32,682 bases of DNA. Source: Alkalicoccus sp. GTDB lineage: Bacteria > Bacillota > Bacilli > Bacillales > Salisediminibacteriaceae. The position numbers were made by a program, and so were the translations under genes. Positions 8,042 through 17,282 of the stretch are shown here, piece by piece. The stretch spans positions 1-32,682 of the forward strand of contig REBZ01000082.1 of NCBI GenBank assembly GCA_007692495.1, written 5' to 3'. Each line of letters starts with the position of its first letter. Position 1 is the first letter of the stretch. The notes beneath the pieces were generated by a model, which saw nothing but the letters and a program-made list of their open reading frames with translations, did not search any database and was not told where the DNA came from.

Positions 8042-8158
8042 CCTGCTCCAGCCGCAGGGACGACTCCGAGGCGAGATAGGACGAGGCGAAGATCCGTTCA
8101 GGAAGGAATCAGCTGAGACCAGCCCGCCCGGAAAGCGGACCGGCAGGCGGAAGCAGGT
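8042..8158 (-). repeat. Dispersed intergenic repeat, element A, reverse copy
   Basis: On the minus strand the unit runs from CCTGCTTCCGCC through CGCTTTCCGGGCGGG, CTCAGCTGATTCCTTCC, CGGATCTTCGCCTCGTCC and GGAGTC to GGAGCAGG, with complementary ends. It is the closest relative of the copy at 15307-15424: most of the roughly 117 positions agree by eye, including GGATCTTCGCCTCGTCC. It marks the right border of the AT-rich island. Confidence 0.65.
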
Positions 8159-8199
8159 AAGCCGCTGCCTATACATAAATAATACTTTATCAGAAGTTT

Positions 8200-8232
8200 G
8201 AAAGCTGCCCCACCTATAAATGGGACAGCTTC
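8200..8232. terminator. Hairpin between the APH-like gene and hemL
   Basis: GAAAGCTGCCCC (8200-8211) pairs with GGGACAGCTTC (8222-8232), with short T-rich stretches on both sides. It can serve the convergent aph (plus) and hemL (minus) transcripts. A second small dyad, GTCTTTA/TAAAGAC, lies at 8242-8266. Similar GCTGYCC hairpins occur at 15661 and at the right edge. Confidence 0.55.
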
Positions 8233-8302
8233 CTTTATTCAGTCTTTATCGCCGAAGCTTAAAGACATGAAACAATTTTATATCGATTTTCGCAGCGGTG
8301 CT

Positions 8303-9598
8303 TTACTTCCGCTCTTCTGCAATAACGGAAAAAGCTTTTTCAGCTGCAGCGATCGTCTTTTCAATATCCTCTTCTGTGTGCTTGGTGGAGAGGAACAGTC
8401 CTTCAAACTGAGAGGGCGGTACGGAAACTCCGTTTTCCAGCATCAGATTAAAGTAGCGGCTGAACATGTCGAGATCCGATGTTTTCGCCGTTTCGAAATT
8501 TCTTACCTTTTCATTCGTGAAGAAGAAACCGACCATCGACCCGGCACGCGTCGTCCAGTGTGGAATACCGTGCTTTTCCGCAGCTTCGGCCATGCCTTTT
8601 TCCAGCCGGTCCCCGATTTTATCGAAGTAGTCGTAGCTTTCCGGTGTTAGCTGACTGATCGTTTCAAAGCCGGCTCCCATCGCAAGCGGGTTGCCGGAAA
8701 GAGTTCCTGCCTGATAAATGTTTCCTGCAGGAGCAATTCTCTCCATAATATCGCGGCGTCCGCCGAAAGCACCCGCAGGAAGTCCGCCTCCGATTACTTT
8801 TCCGAGGCATGTAAGATCCGGCGTTACGCCGAGCTCTCCCTGCGCACAGTTGTAGCCGACACGGAACCCGGTCATAACTTCATCGAATATTAACAGCGAG
8901 CCGTGTTGTTCCGTAATTTCACGGATGCCTTCAAGAAAGCCTTCCTCCGGGCGGACGACGCCCATGTTGCCGGTTACCGGCTCGAGAATGACTCCGGCAA
9001 TATCGTCCCCAAAGTTTTCAAAAGCCACTTTCAGACTTTCCAGATCATTGTACGGTACCGTCAGTGTGTTGGAAGCGACGGATTCCGGTACCCCCGGGCT
9101 GTCCGGAAGACCGAGTGTAGCTACGCCGGAGCCTGCTTTAATCAGCAGGGAATCTCCATGCCCGTGGTAGCATCCTTCGAATTTCAGAATCTTGTTTCTG
9201 CCGGTATAGCCGCGCGCCAGACGAAGTGCGCTCATCGTCGCTTCTGTTCCGGAGCTGACCATACGTACCATTTCAATGGACGGCACGCGGTCGATTACGA
9301 GCTCGGCAAGCTTTGTTTCCATTTCGTGCGGTGCACCGAAACTCGTACCTTTCGCAGTGAGTTCCTGCACGGTTTCCACGACTTTATCGTCCGCGTGTCC
9401 GTGGATGAGCGGCCCCCAGGAAAGCACGTAGTCAATGTACTCATTCCCGTCCAGATCCCATAGATGGGATCCTTTTCCTTTTTCAAAGTAGACCGGGTCG
9501 CGTCCGACGGAATTAAATGCCCGTACCGGACTGTTTACTCCGCCCGGCATAAGTGGTTTTGCCTCTTCAAAAGCTTTCGAAGATTGATCCCAGTTCAT
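8303..9598 (-). CDS. hemL: Glutamate-1-semialdehyde 2,1-aminomutase
   Basis: 431 aa PLP enzyme that converts glutamate-1-semialdehyde to 5-aminolevulinate, the second step of the C5 haem pathway. The PLP lysine is Lys267 in '[20 protein letters not shown]'. The class III signature '[19 protein letters not shown]' precedes it, and '[16 protein letters not shown]' binds the cofactor phosphate. ATG 9598 is preferred over GTG 9607: GAGGTG then lies 6 nt upstream, and the length equals the Bacillus enzyme (430 aa). It is the last gene of the hem operon, 29 bp after hemB. In B. subtilis spoVID and ysxE follow; here an AT-rich island does. 'HemL' rather than the paralogue GsaB follows from the operon position. 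Confidence 0.96.
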   Translation of the reverse strand: MNWDQSSKAFEEAKPLMPGGVNSPVRAFNSVGRDPVYFEKGKGSHLWDLDGNEYIDYVLSWGPLIHGHADDKVVETVQELTAKGTSFGAPHEMETKLAELVIDRVPSIEMVRMVSSGTEATMSALRLARGYTGRNKILKFEGCYHGHGDSLLIKAGSGVATLGLPDSPGVPESVASNTLTVPYNDLESLKVAFENFGDDIAGVILEPVTGNMGVVRPEEGFLEGIREITEQHGSLLIFDEVMTGFRVGYNCAQGELGVTPDLTCLGKVIGGGLPAGAFGGRRDIMERIAPAGNIYQAGTLSGNPLAMGAGFETISQLTPESYDYFDKIGDRLEKGMAEAAEKHGIPHWTTRAGSMVGFFFTNEKVRNFETAKTSDLDMFSRYFNLMLENGVSVPPSQFEGLFLSTKHTEEDIEKTIAAAEKAFSVIAEERK

Positions 9599-9627
9599 CT
9601 GTATCACCTCGTCAACGATTTTTGTTC

Positions 9628-10605
9628 TTATGATTCTTTAAGCCAGTCGGCTGCGTCTTTCGCATAGTAGGTCAAGATCAAGTCCGCTCCGGCACGCTTC
9701 ATACTCGTCAGTTTTTCCAGGACTACGGCTTTCTCATCTATCCAGCCGTTCTGTGCCGCTGCTTTGATCATAGAGTATTCACCGCTGACGTTGTACGCAA
9801 CAACCGGCACATCCTCCCGGTTCCTTATGTCGCGGATAATATCAAGGTAGGAGAGAGCAGGCTTTACAATGAGAAAATCCGCTCCTTCCTCTACATCGGA
9901 AGCGGCTTCGCGGAAAGCTTCCCGGCGGTTGGCCGGATCCATCTGATACGTCTTCCGGTCTCCGGACTGCGGAGAGGAATGGGCAGCATCCCGGAACGGT
10001 CCGTAAAACGCCGAGGCGTATTTCACAGCATAGCTCATGATCGGAATGTTTTTATATCCTGCCTCGTCGAGCCCGCGGCGTATGGCCGCTGTGAAGCCGT
10101 CCATCATGTTGGAAGGAGCGATAATGTCCGCCCCCGCCTCCGCCTGGGAAACAGCAGTCTGCACGAGCAGGTCCAGCGATTCATCGTTCAGGATTTCTCC
10201 ATCCTTTACGACACCGCAGTGCCCATGATCTGTAAACTGGCAGAGACATGTGTCTGCTATGATCGTAAGATGCGGGTGATCCGCTTTAATCTGCCTTGTT
10301 GCACGCTGTACGATGCCTTCTGTATCGTAGGCGCTTGTTCCAACTGCATCTTTTTCTGCCGGTACGCCGAAAAGAATGATTGTTTCAATACCTTTTTCCA
10401 CGGCTTCCGCCACTTCTGCATCCACACGGTCCAGCGACCACTGATAAACTCCCGGCATCGAAGCTACCGGGTTTTTAATATCGTTTCCATCCATAACAAA
10501 AATCGGATAGATGAAATCTTCCGGACGTAAATGTGTTTCGCGCACCATGCTGCGGATGCCGGATGTCCGGCGCAGCCGGCGGTGCCGGTCAAAAGTTACA
10601 TTCAT
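9628..10605 (-). CDS. hemB: Delta-aminolevulinic acid dehydratase (porphobilinogen synthase)
   Basis: 325 aa. It condenses two 5-aminolevulinate molecules to porphobilinogen. The catalytic lysines are Lys195 ('[20 protein letters not shown]') and Lys248 ('[13 protein letters not shown]'). The active-site zinc ligands Cys120, Cys122 and Cys130 are present in '[14 protein letters not shown]', so this is the zinc-dependent type rather than the magnesium-only aspartate-rich type. Its ATG overlaps the hemD stop (ATGA), implying translational coupling; a modest AAGGTGA lies just upstream. It is the fifth gene of hemAXCDBL. Confidence 0.97.
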   Translation of the reverse strand: MNVTFDRHRRLRRTSGIRSMVRETHLRPEDFIYPIFVMDGNDIKNPVASMPGVYQWSLDRVDAEVAEAVEKGIETIILFGVPAEKDAVGTSAYDTEGIVQRATRQIKADHPHLTIIADTCLCQFTDHGHCGVVKDGEILNDESLDLLVQTAVSQAEAGADIIAPSNMMDGFTAAIRRGLDEAGYKNIPIMSYAVKYASAFYGPFRDAAHSSPQSGDRKTYQMDPANRREAFREAASDVEEGADFLIVKPALSYLDIIRDIRNREDVPVVAYNVSGEYSMIKAAAQNGWIDEKAVVLEKLTSMKRAGADLILTYYAKDAADWLKES

Positions 10606-11321
10606 ACGGTCACCTTCTTTTTTATTATCGTCGTAACGAGCGCTTCTATCGTATAGGTCTCCGGTGTTATAACTTCCCGGTCCGTATACTTTCGAATCGC
10701 TTTTTCAGTAATACTTCCTATACTTCCGAAAAAAAATTTTTCCGGGAGAACATCCGGAGCTGCTTCAAAAAAAGCATGCACGGCTGAAGGACTGAGAAAA
10801 AGCACCCCATCCACCTGCTTCAGCAGCGGTGCGAGACGCTTTTGAGCATCCGGATCGGGTACTGTATCGTAAAGTACGATGTCCTCCACTTTGCGGCCGT
10901 CTTCTTCCAGCAGATGCTTCAATGCCGGACGGGCCCGGCGGCTGCGGGGATAAACGATCCGGTCTTCCCGGCCTGCCGCTTTTATCAGTGCCTCTGCAAG
11001 AGCCTCCGCATCGAACCTTTTTGGCACCAGATCGACCGTGTAGCCTTTGCTTTCGGCACAGGCCGCTGTTTTCGGGCCGACGCAGGCAATGCGGGCTTTC
11101 GGTTTATTTTCCGACAGCCGGTGCCAGAATTCCACTGTATTCACGCTCGTAAAGACGAGCCAGTCGCTTTCTTTCGTTTCGGGGAGATGTACGGCTTCCA
11201 CTTCTATGCGGATGAGCGGAAGGTCCACGCTCTCTGCACCTGACTCTTCCAGGACCGTGCGGAGCGGAGCCGCCTGGTGGGCAGCTCTTGTATTCAGCAG
11301 CTTCAGTCGTCTCCGTTCCAT
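10602..11321 (-). CDS. hemD: Uroporphyrinogen-III synthase
   Basis: 239 aa. It closes hydroxymethylbilane with inversion of ring D to give uroporphyrinogen III. The family is poorly conserved. What can be seen are the two alternating alpha/beta lobes, the '[13 protein letters not shown]' stretch in lobe one, '[35 protein letters not shown]' at the hinge, and '[15 protein letters not shown]' plus '[16 protein letters not shown]' in lobe two. The last pair is the usual family signature. Identity is strengthened by its place between hemC (9-bp gap) and hemB (4-bp ATGA overlap). Confidence 0.93.
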   Translation of the reverse strand: MERRRLKLLNTRAAHQAAPLRTVLEESGAESVDLPLIRIEVEAVHLPETKESDWLVFTSVNTVEFWHRLSENKPKARIACVGPKTAACAESKGYTVDLVPKRFDAEALAEALIKAAGREDRIVYPRSRRARPALKHLLEEDGRKVEDIVLYDTVPDPDAQKRLAPLLKQVDGVLFLSPSAVHAFFEAAPDVLPEKFFFGSIGSITEKAIRKYTDREVITPETYTIEALVTTIIKKKVTV

Positions 11322-11330
11322 CCTATCCCT

Positions 11331-12263
11331 CTATTCGTCGAGTTCCGCTTTTACTTTGTCGAGTACTTCCTTCGCGCCATCATCGAGCATTTTCTGCGCA
11401 GCCTGTCGGCCGATGGCCGCACCGTCAGCGCCGATAACGTGTTCTTTAAATACCTGCTTTCCGTCCGGAGAAGCTACGAGGGTGGTAAGTTCCACTTCAT
11501 CGTTCTCCGTCAGTTCGGCATAGCCGCCGATCGGCACCTGGCATCCGCCTTCCACTGTATGAAGAAAAGCTCGTTCTGCTTCTACCGTGCGGGCCGTTTC
11601 CGGATCGTGGATTTTCTTCAGGAGATCCAGAATTTCCTGATCGTCCTCACGGCACTCGATGCCGAGGGCACCCTGGCCGACTGCCGGAATGCACGAAGCC
11701 GGATCGAGAAACTCCGAGACGATGGACGGATCCCAGCCGACACGCTTTAAGCCGGCTGCTGCGAGAATAATCGCATCGTATCCTTCTTCCCGGCACTTAC
11801 GCAGCCGTGTTTCGATATTGCCGCGGATCCACTGGATTTTCAGGTCCGGACGCTGAATAAGTACCTGGGAGCCCCGGCGGAGACTGCTCGTACCGACAAC
11901 AGCTCCTTCCGGAAGATCAGCAAGCTTTACACCACTGTTGGAAATAAAGGCATCGCGCGGGTCTTCTCTTTCCGGGACTGCACCGATTGTCAGTCCTTCG
12001 GCGATCACCGACGGAAGATCTTTCATGCTGTGCACAGCCATATCGATTTCTCCATCGTACATCGCCTGCTCAATTTCTTTAACGAACAAACCCTTTCCTC
12101 CGACTTTGGAAAGCGTCACGTCGAGGATTTTATCCCCTTTCGTTACAATTTCCTTAATTTCAAACTCATATGGCACGCCGAGCTCTTTCATCCTGTCAAT
12201 CACCCAGCGAGTCTGGGTCATGGCAAGGTTACTCCGGCGGGAACCTATTACTATTTTACGCAT
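11331..12263 (-). CDS. hemC: Porphobilinogen deaminase (hydroxymethylbilane synthase)
   Basis: 310 aa. It polymerises four porphobilinogens to hydroxymethylbilane. Cys241 in '[17 protein letters not shown]' is the attachment site of the dipyrromethane cofactor. Asp82 in 'AVHSMKDLP' is the catalytic acid. The arginine-rich binding motifs '[10 protein letters not shown]' and '[10 protein letters not shown]' are intact. The start ATG has a perfect AAGGAGG 9 nt upstream. It lies 63 bp after hemX with no terminator between them, and 9 bp before hemD. Confidence 0.97.
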   Translation of the reverse strand: MRKIVIGSRRSNLAMTQTRWVIDRMKELGVPYEFEIKEIVTKGDKILDVTLSKVGGKGLFVKEIEQAMYDGEIDMAVHSMKDLPSVIAEGLTIGAVPEREDPRDAFISNSGVKLADLPEGAVVGTSSLRRGSQVLIQRPDLKIQWIRGNIETRLRKCREEGYDAIILAAAGLKRVGWDPSIVSEFLDPASCIPAVGQGALGIECREDDQEILDLLKKIHDPETARTVEAERAFLHTVEGGCQVPIGGYAELTENDEVELTTLVASPDGKQVFKEHVIGADGAAIGRQAAQKMLDDGAKEVLDKVKAELDE

Positions 12264-12326
12264 AAAGCGCCTCCTTCAGCTTATATTACGGTTTTTATTG
12301 TAACATGGAGAATTTCTCTCCGCATT

Positions 12327-13139
12327 TTACCAGAGGTGAAAATCAGAGAAAGATCCCGAAAGAAAATAATTAATGAGAAGCAGCAGAAAAGCTGCCGTAT
12401 TCAAAAGGGCCAGGTTGTATCCCCGCATGCCCGCTACACGGTACTGCACGAGAAAAGCGCCGTAAACAAGCAGCACAACGACTGATCCGAGCACCTTCAC
12501 GTCAAGCCACGGCACCGTCCCTACGGCGACCGATGCCCAGACGATACCGAGAACGAGCCCGGTAAAAAGCAGCGGCAGACCGATCAAAGCGGCATAATAG
12601 GAGCTGCGCTCCAGTGTGGACAGATTGCCGAGTTTCCCCATCCATGCTCCCCAGCGCTTTTTTTTCAGCAGTTTATGCTGAACAACATACATAACCGAAA
12701 ACGCAAAAGAAACGGTAAAAGCCCCGTAGGAAAGCATCAGCAGCCCCACGTGGACGATAAGAAACTCTGTAATCAGCACGTTTGCAAGTTCCGCCGAAAC
12801 GTTATCTCCCGGTGCACTGAGACTCACGGCAAGCATAATAAAGCCGATCGCATTCAGAAGCAGCACGAAAGCATTCATTTTCACACGCTGATTTAAAAAC
12901 AGGGACACAGTAACAAGAATCCATGCGTAGACAAACATGCCTTCAAAAACCGTCATAATCGGCGGCCTCTCGAGCGTTACATAGCGCCAGATGAAAAGGG
13001 CGAGCTGAAGTACCCAGACAATAGAAAGCAACCAGAAGGCCAATCGGTTGACCTTCTGGTTGTTCTGCATAAAATCGATAAAATAGCCGAGTACACTGAT
13101 GGAATAGAGCATCAGGATCAACAGGTAGAGCGTACTCAT
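12327..13139 (-). CDS. hemX: HemX, membrane protein of the haem operon (CcsA/CcmC-like)
   Basis: 270 aa integral membrane protein (B. subtilis HemX is 276). About eight hydrophobic segments are visible, with a CcsA-like central part '[21 protein letters not shown]' and '[36 protein letters not shown]'. Its histidine lies within a membrane helix, as in haem-handling CcsA/CcmC proteins. In B. subtilis HemX is reported to lower the cellular amount of HemA; that role is carried over by homology and position. The chosen ATG 13137-13139 overlaps the hemA stop (ATGA), so it is probably translated by coupling; no strong Shine-Dalgarno is present. The frame extends upstream, but that part only shadows the hemA end. 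Confidence 0.9.
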   Translation of the reverse strand: MSTLYLLILMLYSISVLGYFIDFMQNNQKVNRLAFWLLSIVWVLQLALFIWRYVTLERPPIMTVFEGMFVYAWILVTVSLFLNQRVKMNAFVLLLNAIGFIMLAVSLSAPGDNVSAELANVLITEFLIVHVGLLMLSYGAFTVSFAFSVMYVVQHKLLKKKRWGAWMGKLGNLSTLERSSYYAALIGLPLLFTGLVLGIVWASVAVGTVPWLDVKVLGSVVVLLVYGAFLVQYRVAGMRGYNLALLNTAAFLLLLINYFLSGSFSDFHLW

Positions 13140-14530
13140 TGGATCAGCGTCCGTACCAGTTTTTCCTGTCTGGCAGCAAGCTCTGTCCTGCGCCGTTCTA
13201 TATTCCATTCACGCTCTGCTTTATTGATTTGAATATCGTGTGTGAGCGGGGAATCCGCATCGTCCATGTAGGGATCGAGCCCGAACACTTTTGTCATGTA
13301 CCCGAGAAGCTCTTCCGGGTTCTCCTCTTCCGGAATTTCCTTAAGAGCTGTCACAGGGTCGCGGAGCATTTGGTTGATGATGCTTTTCATATGCTTACGG
13401 ATAAGCTTTTTCTCACGCTCCGTCATGCTGGAAAGCTTTCGTTCCAGGCTTTCCATCGTCTGTTCCTGTACCGACGCGGCTTTTGAGCGCAGCGCCGTAA
13501 TTACCGGGACAACGCCGAGCGTATCCAGCCACTGGCTGAACGACACGAGCGCTTCCTCAATCATCAGTTCAATCTTTTCTGCTTCCCTGCGTCTTTCTTC
13601 CAGGTTGGCATTCACGATACCCTGCAGATCGTCGATATCATATAAATACACGTTATCAAGCTCTGCCAGTTCCGGGTCAAGGTCACGCGGCACGGCAATA
13701 TCCACGAGGAAAAGCGGACGGCCTTTCCGTTTTTTCAGCTGCCGGCGGACGTCTTCTTTATGAAGAACGTAATCTTTGGAACCGGTGGAGCTGATAAGAA
13801 TATCCGACGTTTCGAGAGACATGTCGAGACGCTGCATGTCTTCCGCCCTTCCGGAAAACTTCGCGGCCAGCTCCTCGGCTTTTTCTTTCGTCCGGTTCAT
13901 GACAGTAATATCGGAGACACCACTTGAAGTAAGATGCTTTGCCGTCAGTTCACTCATTTTACCAGCACCCATGACGAGCACTTTTTTATTCTGAAAGCCT
14001 CCGAAAATCTGCTTTCCGAGCTCTACAGCAGCGTAGCTGACAGAGACGGCATTTTCACCTATTGCCGTTTCGGAGTGGGATCTTTTGGCAAGCGTCACTG
14101 CTTCTTTGAAAAGGTGGTTGAAAATCGTACCTGTCGTTCCCTGTTCACGGGCCATATCAAAGCTCTGGCGTACCTGCCCGAGAATCTGCGTTTCGCCGAG
14201 TACCATGGAATCAAGTCCGCATGCGACGCGGAAAAGATGCTCTATCGCATGTTCATCCTCACGCACCTGCAGATAGTGGCTGAAGTCCTCTTTTGGTACG
14301 TCGAACCATTCCTGCAGAAACAGCTTCGTATAGTAGCGGCCGGTATGAAGCTGGTCGGCTACAATATAAAGCTCTGTCCTGTTGCATGTGGACACGATGA
14401 CACATTCCAGGATACTTTTTGACTGCCGCAGCCTGGAAAGCGCCTGCTCCATATCCTCCTGAAACGTAAATTTCTCTCGTATTTCAACAGGAGTTGATTT
14501 ATAATTCAAACTGGTTACTAAAATATGCAT
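13136..14530 (-). CDS. hemA: Glutamyl-tRNA reductase
   Basis: 464 aa. It reduces glutamyl-tRNA-Glu with NADPH to glutamate-1-semialdehyde, the committed step of the C5 haem pathway. The catalytic Cys49 is in '[14 protein letters not shown]'. '[24 protein letters not shown]' is the family signature. The NADPH-binding Rossmann domain starts at '[19 protein letters not shown]' (about residue 185). The C-terminal helical dimerisation domain contains '[21 protein letters not shown]'. The start has AGGGGGTG about 10 nt upstream. It is the first gene of hemAXCDBL, preceded by a good promoter and a leader hairpin, so the control point of the operon is here. Confidence 0.97.
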   Translation of the reverse strand: MHILVTSLNYKSTPVEIREKFTFQEDMEQALSRLRQSKSILECVIVSTCNRTELYIVADQLHTGRYYTKLFLQEWFDVPKEDFSHYLQVREDEHAIEHLFRVACGLDSMVLGETQILGQVRQSFDMAREQGTTGTIFNHLFKEAVTLAKRSHSETAIGENAVSVSYAAVELGKQIFGGFQNKKVLVMGAGKMSELTAKHLTSSGVSDITVMNRTKEKAEELAAKFSGRAEDMQRLDMSLETSDILISSTGSKDYVLHKEDVRRQLKKRKGRPLFLVDIAVPRDLDPELAELDNVYLYDIDDLQGIVNANLEERRREAEKIELMIEEALVSFSQWLDTLGVVPVITALRSKAASVQEQTMESLERKLSSMTEREKKLIRKHMKSIINQMLRDPVTALKEIPEEENPEELLGYMTKVFGLDPYMDDADSPLTHDIQINKAEREWNIERRRTELAARQEKLVRTLIQ

Positions 14531-14578
14531 GCTGCGGACACACCCCCTGAGTTTAAGCCGTTATCTATTTTACACGAT

Positions 14579-14611
14579 GGAGGAACATATGACAATCTCA
14601 CATGTTCCTCC
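14579..14611 (-). promoter_or_regulatory. Hairpin in the hemA 5' leader
   Basis: Arms 14579-14588 and 14602-14611 (GGAGGAACAT/ATGTTCCTCC) are perfectly complementary over 10 bp around a 13-nt loop. It lies between the promoter and the hemA start. No T-run follows on either strand, so it is not an ordinary terminator. One arm contains GGAGG, which is anti-Shine-Dalgarno-like. Its role is unknown. Confidence 0.6.
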
Positions 14612-14634
14612 ACTATTCTTAAAAATCTTTCTAC

Positions 14635-14664
14635 ATTATAACATTTTTAATCTGAGAACGTCAC
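14635..14664 (-). promoter_or_regulatory. Sigma-A promoter of the hem operon
   Basis: TATAAT at 14635-14640 is preceded by TGT, an extended -10. GTGACG at 14659-14664 serves as -35 with an 18-bp spacer. It lies about 105 bp before hemA and points into the hem operon. Confidence 0.75.
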
Positions 14665-14739
14665 ATTTTCTGATTTTCTTTTTTTGAAGGATTTGTGACG
14701 GCTTCCTGCTGCTATCGGGAGGGAAAGGAGTTATCTATT

Positions 14740-15246
14740 ATGAACGCAAATCAAGCTGTCGCCGGTATGAGCCTGCTTGCTGCCGGAGTATACATAATCA
14801 TCAGCCTGACAGGCTTTGACGTCCCGTTTGCCCATATTATTTTTCAATGGCCGACCATTCTTCTCGGGATAGGGCTCGTCATGATGTGGCAGGCTTTCAC
14901 CCGCCGGGATGACAGCAGTATGTTTTCAGGAGTTCTTTTGACCGGCCTCGGTCTGCTCTTCCACGGAGGCCACACGTTCCAGCTGTGGAGCTACGACTGG
15001 CCATATTTCACGCTGATTATCGGCCTTGCTTTTCTTCTAAAACACAGCATCCAGAAGCGCGGCGGACTGGCGGCCGGTTTTATTCTGCTTATCATCACGG
15101 CTGCTGGAGTTTTCTCGTCCGTTCTTACACCCATTTTTGAAGACAGGGCCTCCGGTTTACAGTGGATTCTCCCGGTAGTACTCGTGCTGGCGGGATTGTA
15201 TTTTCTGCTTTTCGGCCGGACGGGAAAGCGTACGAAATGGAAATAA
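14740..15246 (+). CDS. Hypothetical multi-pass membrane protein, divergent from hemA
   Basis: 168 aa, plus strand. ATG 14740 is chosen for its AAAGGAG site 9-10 nt upstream. Hydrophobic segments lie at residues about 6-22, 30-48, 63-78, 84-99, 104-125 and 138-157, so five to six helices are likely, with a basic tail (GRTGKRTKWK). The repeated 'W.tilLGiGLvmmwqaf' and 'WPYFTLIIGLAFLLKHSIQKRGG' pattern (Trp-Pro followed by an aliphatic helix ending in basic residues) resembles the short TM repeats of DUF5668/LiaI-LiaF-type proteins. That is only a resemblance. It is divergent from hemA and stands alone between hemA and a repeat-rich spacer. Its composition matches the neighbouring chromosomal genes, so transfer is not suggested. 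Confidence 0.75.
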   Translation: MNANQAVAGMSLLAAGVYIIISLTGFDVPFAHIIFQWPTILLGIGLVMMWQAFTRRDDSSMFSGVLLTGLGLLFHGGHTFQLWSYDWPYFTLIIGLAFLLKHSIQKRGGLAAGFILLIITAAGVFSSVLTPIFEDRASGLQWILPVVLVLAGLYFLLFGRTGKRTKWK

Positions 15247-15306
15247 CCACCACGAACACGTAAAGAGGCTGTTTATAAAGTGTTTTTTACGTATAGATAG
15301 ACGATT

Positions 15307-15424
15307 CCCTGCTTCTGCCTTCCGGGGCGCTTTCCGGGCGGGACGGGCTCAGCTAATTTCTTCCTAAACGGATCTTCGCCTCGTCCTTGATCGCCCTGGA
15401 GTCCTCCCTGTGGCTGCAGCAGGG
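15307..15424 (+). repeat. Dispersed intergenic repeat, element A
   Basis: Ends CCCTGCT (15307-15313) and AGCAGGG (15418-15424) are complementary. Inside, in order, are GCGCTTTCCGGGCGGG, CTCAGCTAATTTCTTCC, CGGATCTTCGCCTCGTCC and GGAGTC. It is close to the reverse copy at 8042-8158. An AGGCTGTTTATAAAG-like arm precedes it at about 15267. Confidence 0.65.
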
Positions 15425-15539
15425 TAATAGGAAGAAGTTTTCTACATAGTAAATCTCCTTATTGAAGCCGTTTGCTTTGATAAAGAGTTGGCTTTCCCTC
15501 CGTAACGGTGGAGATGCCGGTGGGATGAAGTGCAGTCAG

Positions 15540-15578
15540 CCACGGGACAGGCCAAACAGCTGAAGACCAGCCCCGTGG
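15540..15578. repeat. Inverted repeat related to element A
   Basis: CCACGGG (15540-15546) and CCCGTGG (15572-15578) are complementary. On the minus strand the interior reads GGCTGGTCTTCAGCTG, which recalls the CTTGTCTTCAGCTAA core of element A. The rest of the 600-bp spacer shows no gene. Confidence 0.35.
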
Positions 15579-15660
15579 CAGGCTTCCGCCGGCAAGAGAA
15601 GGAGCTCATACACTGACTGGAATAACTATACTGAAACGATAACTTAATCAACAAGCTGAA

Positions 15661-15692
15661 ATAGGCTGTCCCGATATGGAGGGACAGCCTAT
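15661..15692. terminator. Strong hairpin in the spacer before the ABC ATPase gene
   Basis: ATAGGCTGTCCC and its exact complement GGGACAGCCTAT form a 12-bp stem with an 8-nt loop. Only short T-runs follow on either strand. It may end the plus-strand transcript of the membrane protein, or be part of the repeat block. Confidence 0.45.
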
Positions 15693-15848
15693 TTGTATGC
15701 GGATTAAATTATCTTTCTGGAAGCGTCATTCGTTGGCCGGTTGATTCTGCGATTCAGCTTTACCCGAAGTCGAAAGCCATTCACCATAAGCTTAAAATCA
15801 CCTTTTCCACACTCTGACCCCCCTTGAGTGAATTCCGGGGCTCTTTTT

Positions 15849-16580
15849 TTACGTCAGTATTCTTTTTAGAAAAGCTTTGGTCGGCTCTTCCTGTGGATTG
15901 GCGAAAAATTCTCTGGAAGGCCCCTGCTCCACGATACGGCCTTCGTGGATAAACATCGTGTAGTCCGCTACTTCCCGTGCGAAATTCATTTCGTGGGTGA
16001 CGATAATCATCGTCATGCCTTCTTTTGCGAGCTGTTTCATCGTATCAAGGACTTCCCCGACAAGCTCTGGATCTAAAGCGGATGTCGGTTCATCAAACAG
16101 CATGACTTCCGGCTTCATCGCCAGTGCCCTGGCGATGGCCACTCTCTGCTGCTGTCCGCCGGACAGGCTGGAAGGATAGGCTCCTGCCTTATCGGCAAGA
16201 CCGACTTTGGCGAGAAGTTTCCGCCCTTCTTCCTCTGCTTCTGTTTTTTTCATACCGAGAACATACACCGGGGCTTCCGTCACATTCTCCAGTACCGTTT
16301 TATGCGGGAAAAGATGAAAATGTTGGAAAACCATTCCGACCCGGCGGCGCAGTTTGTTAATGCTGTGAGTTTTTGGCTCGATAGCTTCGCCGCTTATCTC
16401 GATCGTCCCACTGTCTTTTTCCTCCAGAAAATTAAGACAGCGGAGCAGCGTGCTTTTTCCGGAGCCGCTCGCTCCAATCAGACAGACGACATCGCCTTCC
16501 TGAACGGTAAGATCAATTCCTTTAAGTACGGGTACACCGTCGAACGATTTAAAAAGATTTTCCACACGGATTTTTTCCAT
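15849..16580 (-). CDS. ABC transporter ATP-binding protein, polar amino acid (GlnQ/HisP) type
   Basis: 243 aa, the usual length for the GlnQ group. All ATPase motifs are intact: Walker A '[15 protein letters not shown]' (residues about 31-45), Q-loop '[20 protein letters not shown]', signature '[15 protein letters not shown]', Walker B '[14 protein letters not shown]', and H-loop 'IIVTHEM'. '[16 protein letters not shown]' and the family length point to uptake of polar amino acids. ATG 16580 ([10 protein letters not shown]) is preferred: AAAGGA lies about 10 nt upstream, and it starts at the family N-terminus; ATG 16586 and 16601 are alternatives. No permease or substrate-binding protein is adjacent on either side, so its partners must be encoded elsewhere. 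It lies between ysxC and hemA, where B. subtilis has no such gene. Confidence 0.9.
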   Translation of the reverse strand: MEKIRVENLFKSFDGVPVLKGIDLTVQEGDVVCLIGASGSGKSTLLRCLNFLEEKDSGTIEISGEAIEPKTHSINKLRRRVGMVFQHFHLFPHKTVLENVTEAPVYVLGMKKTEAEEEGRKLLAKVGLADKAGAYPSSLSGGQQQRVAIARALAMKPEVMLFDEPTSALDPELVGEVLDTMKQLAKEGMTMIIVTHEMNFAREVADYTMFIHEGRIVEQGPSREFFANPQEEPTKAFLKRILT

Positions 16581-16652
16581 CGGCATAAAATCCTTTCTCA
16601 TTGGCTCTGTAAGAATCAGTGCTTGTACGTTAAAAAGTTTTCGGCTTTGCTG

Positions 16653-16690
16653 ACCTGCCGCTTCAGTCGTTCCTTCATTGCACGGCAGGT
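16653..16690 (-). terminator. Weak hairpin after ysxC
   Basis: ACCTGCCG and CGGCAGGT (8 bp) enclose a 22-nt loop right after the ysxC stop. No T-run follows directly, so termination here is uncertain. Confidence 0.3.
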
Positions 16691-16694
16691 GCCT

Positions 16695-17282
16695 TTAGTT
16701 AAATAATGCTTTCGTTACCGCGCCCCATGCCTTGTCTTTTCCCTGTCCGGTTTCTGCGGAAAACATAATCAGCTTATCATCTTCGTGCATCTGCAGCTCT
16801 TTACGGATAATAGCAGCATGCTTATCCCATTTGCCTTTCGCTACTTTATCTGCTTTTGTCCCGATAACAATGACTTCCCGTTCGTGATGCTTCAGCCATT
16901 CATACATCATTACGTCTTCCTTACTCGGTTTGTGGCGCATATCCACGAGCTGGATGACAGCCTTCAGCTGCTCACGGTTCTGAAAATAGGATTCCAGGAC
17001 ACGTCCCCATGCTTCGCGTTCTTTTTTGGAGACTTTCGCATATCCGTAGCCCGGGACATCCACAAAGTGGAACCGGTTGTTAATCCAGTAATAGTTAAGC
17101 GTCTGGGTTTTACCAGGGCGCTGGGACGTACGTGCCAGCCCTTTACGGGCGAGCAGGGTGTTAATAAATGATGATTTGCCGACGTTCGACCGTCCGGAAA
17201 GAGCAACCTCAGGGAACATCCCCGGGGGAAACTGCTCCTCCTTTGCGGCGCTGATCGTCAGCTCTGCACTCGTTATTTTCAT
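16695..17282 (-). CDS. ysxC: Ribosome biogenesis GTP-binding protein YsxC/EngB
   Basis: 195 aa TRAFAC-class GTPase needed for assembly of the 50S ribosomal subunit. G1 is 'GRSNVGKSS' (residues 30-38), G2 is around '[12 protein letters not shown]', G3 is 'DVPGYG' (75-80), G4 is 'TKAD' (142-145), and G5 is near '[10 protein letters not shown]'. It starts inside the lonA stop (ATGA overlap at 17279-17282), so it is translated with lonA, the same pairing as in B. subtilis. Confidence 0.96.
   Translation of the reverse strand: MKITSAELTISAAKEEQFPPGMFPEVALSGRSNVGKSSFINTLLARKGLARTSQRPGKTQTLNYYWINNRFHFVDVPGYGYAKVSKKEREAWGRVLESYFQNREQLKAVIQLVDMRHKPSKEDVMMYEWLKHHEREVIVIGTKADKVAKGKWDKHAAIIRKELQMHEDDKLIMFSAETGQGKDKAWGAVTKALFN

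Noticed and set aside
14630-14645. Possible PerR box at the hemA promoter
   Set aside because: TTATAATGTAGAAAG matches only the left half of the TTATAATNATTATAA consensus; the match is explained by the -10 box.
15818-15848. Terminator on the plus strand ending in T7 next to the ABC ATPase stop
   Set aside because: The CCCC/GGGG stem is short and interrupted, the long T-run is on the strand without a clear gene, and no similar structure serves the minus-strand gene.
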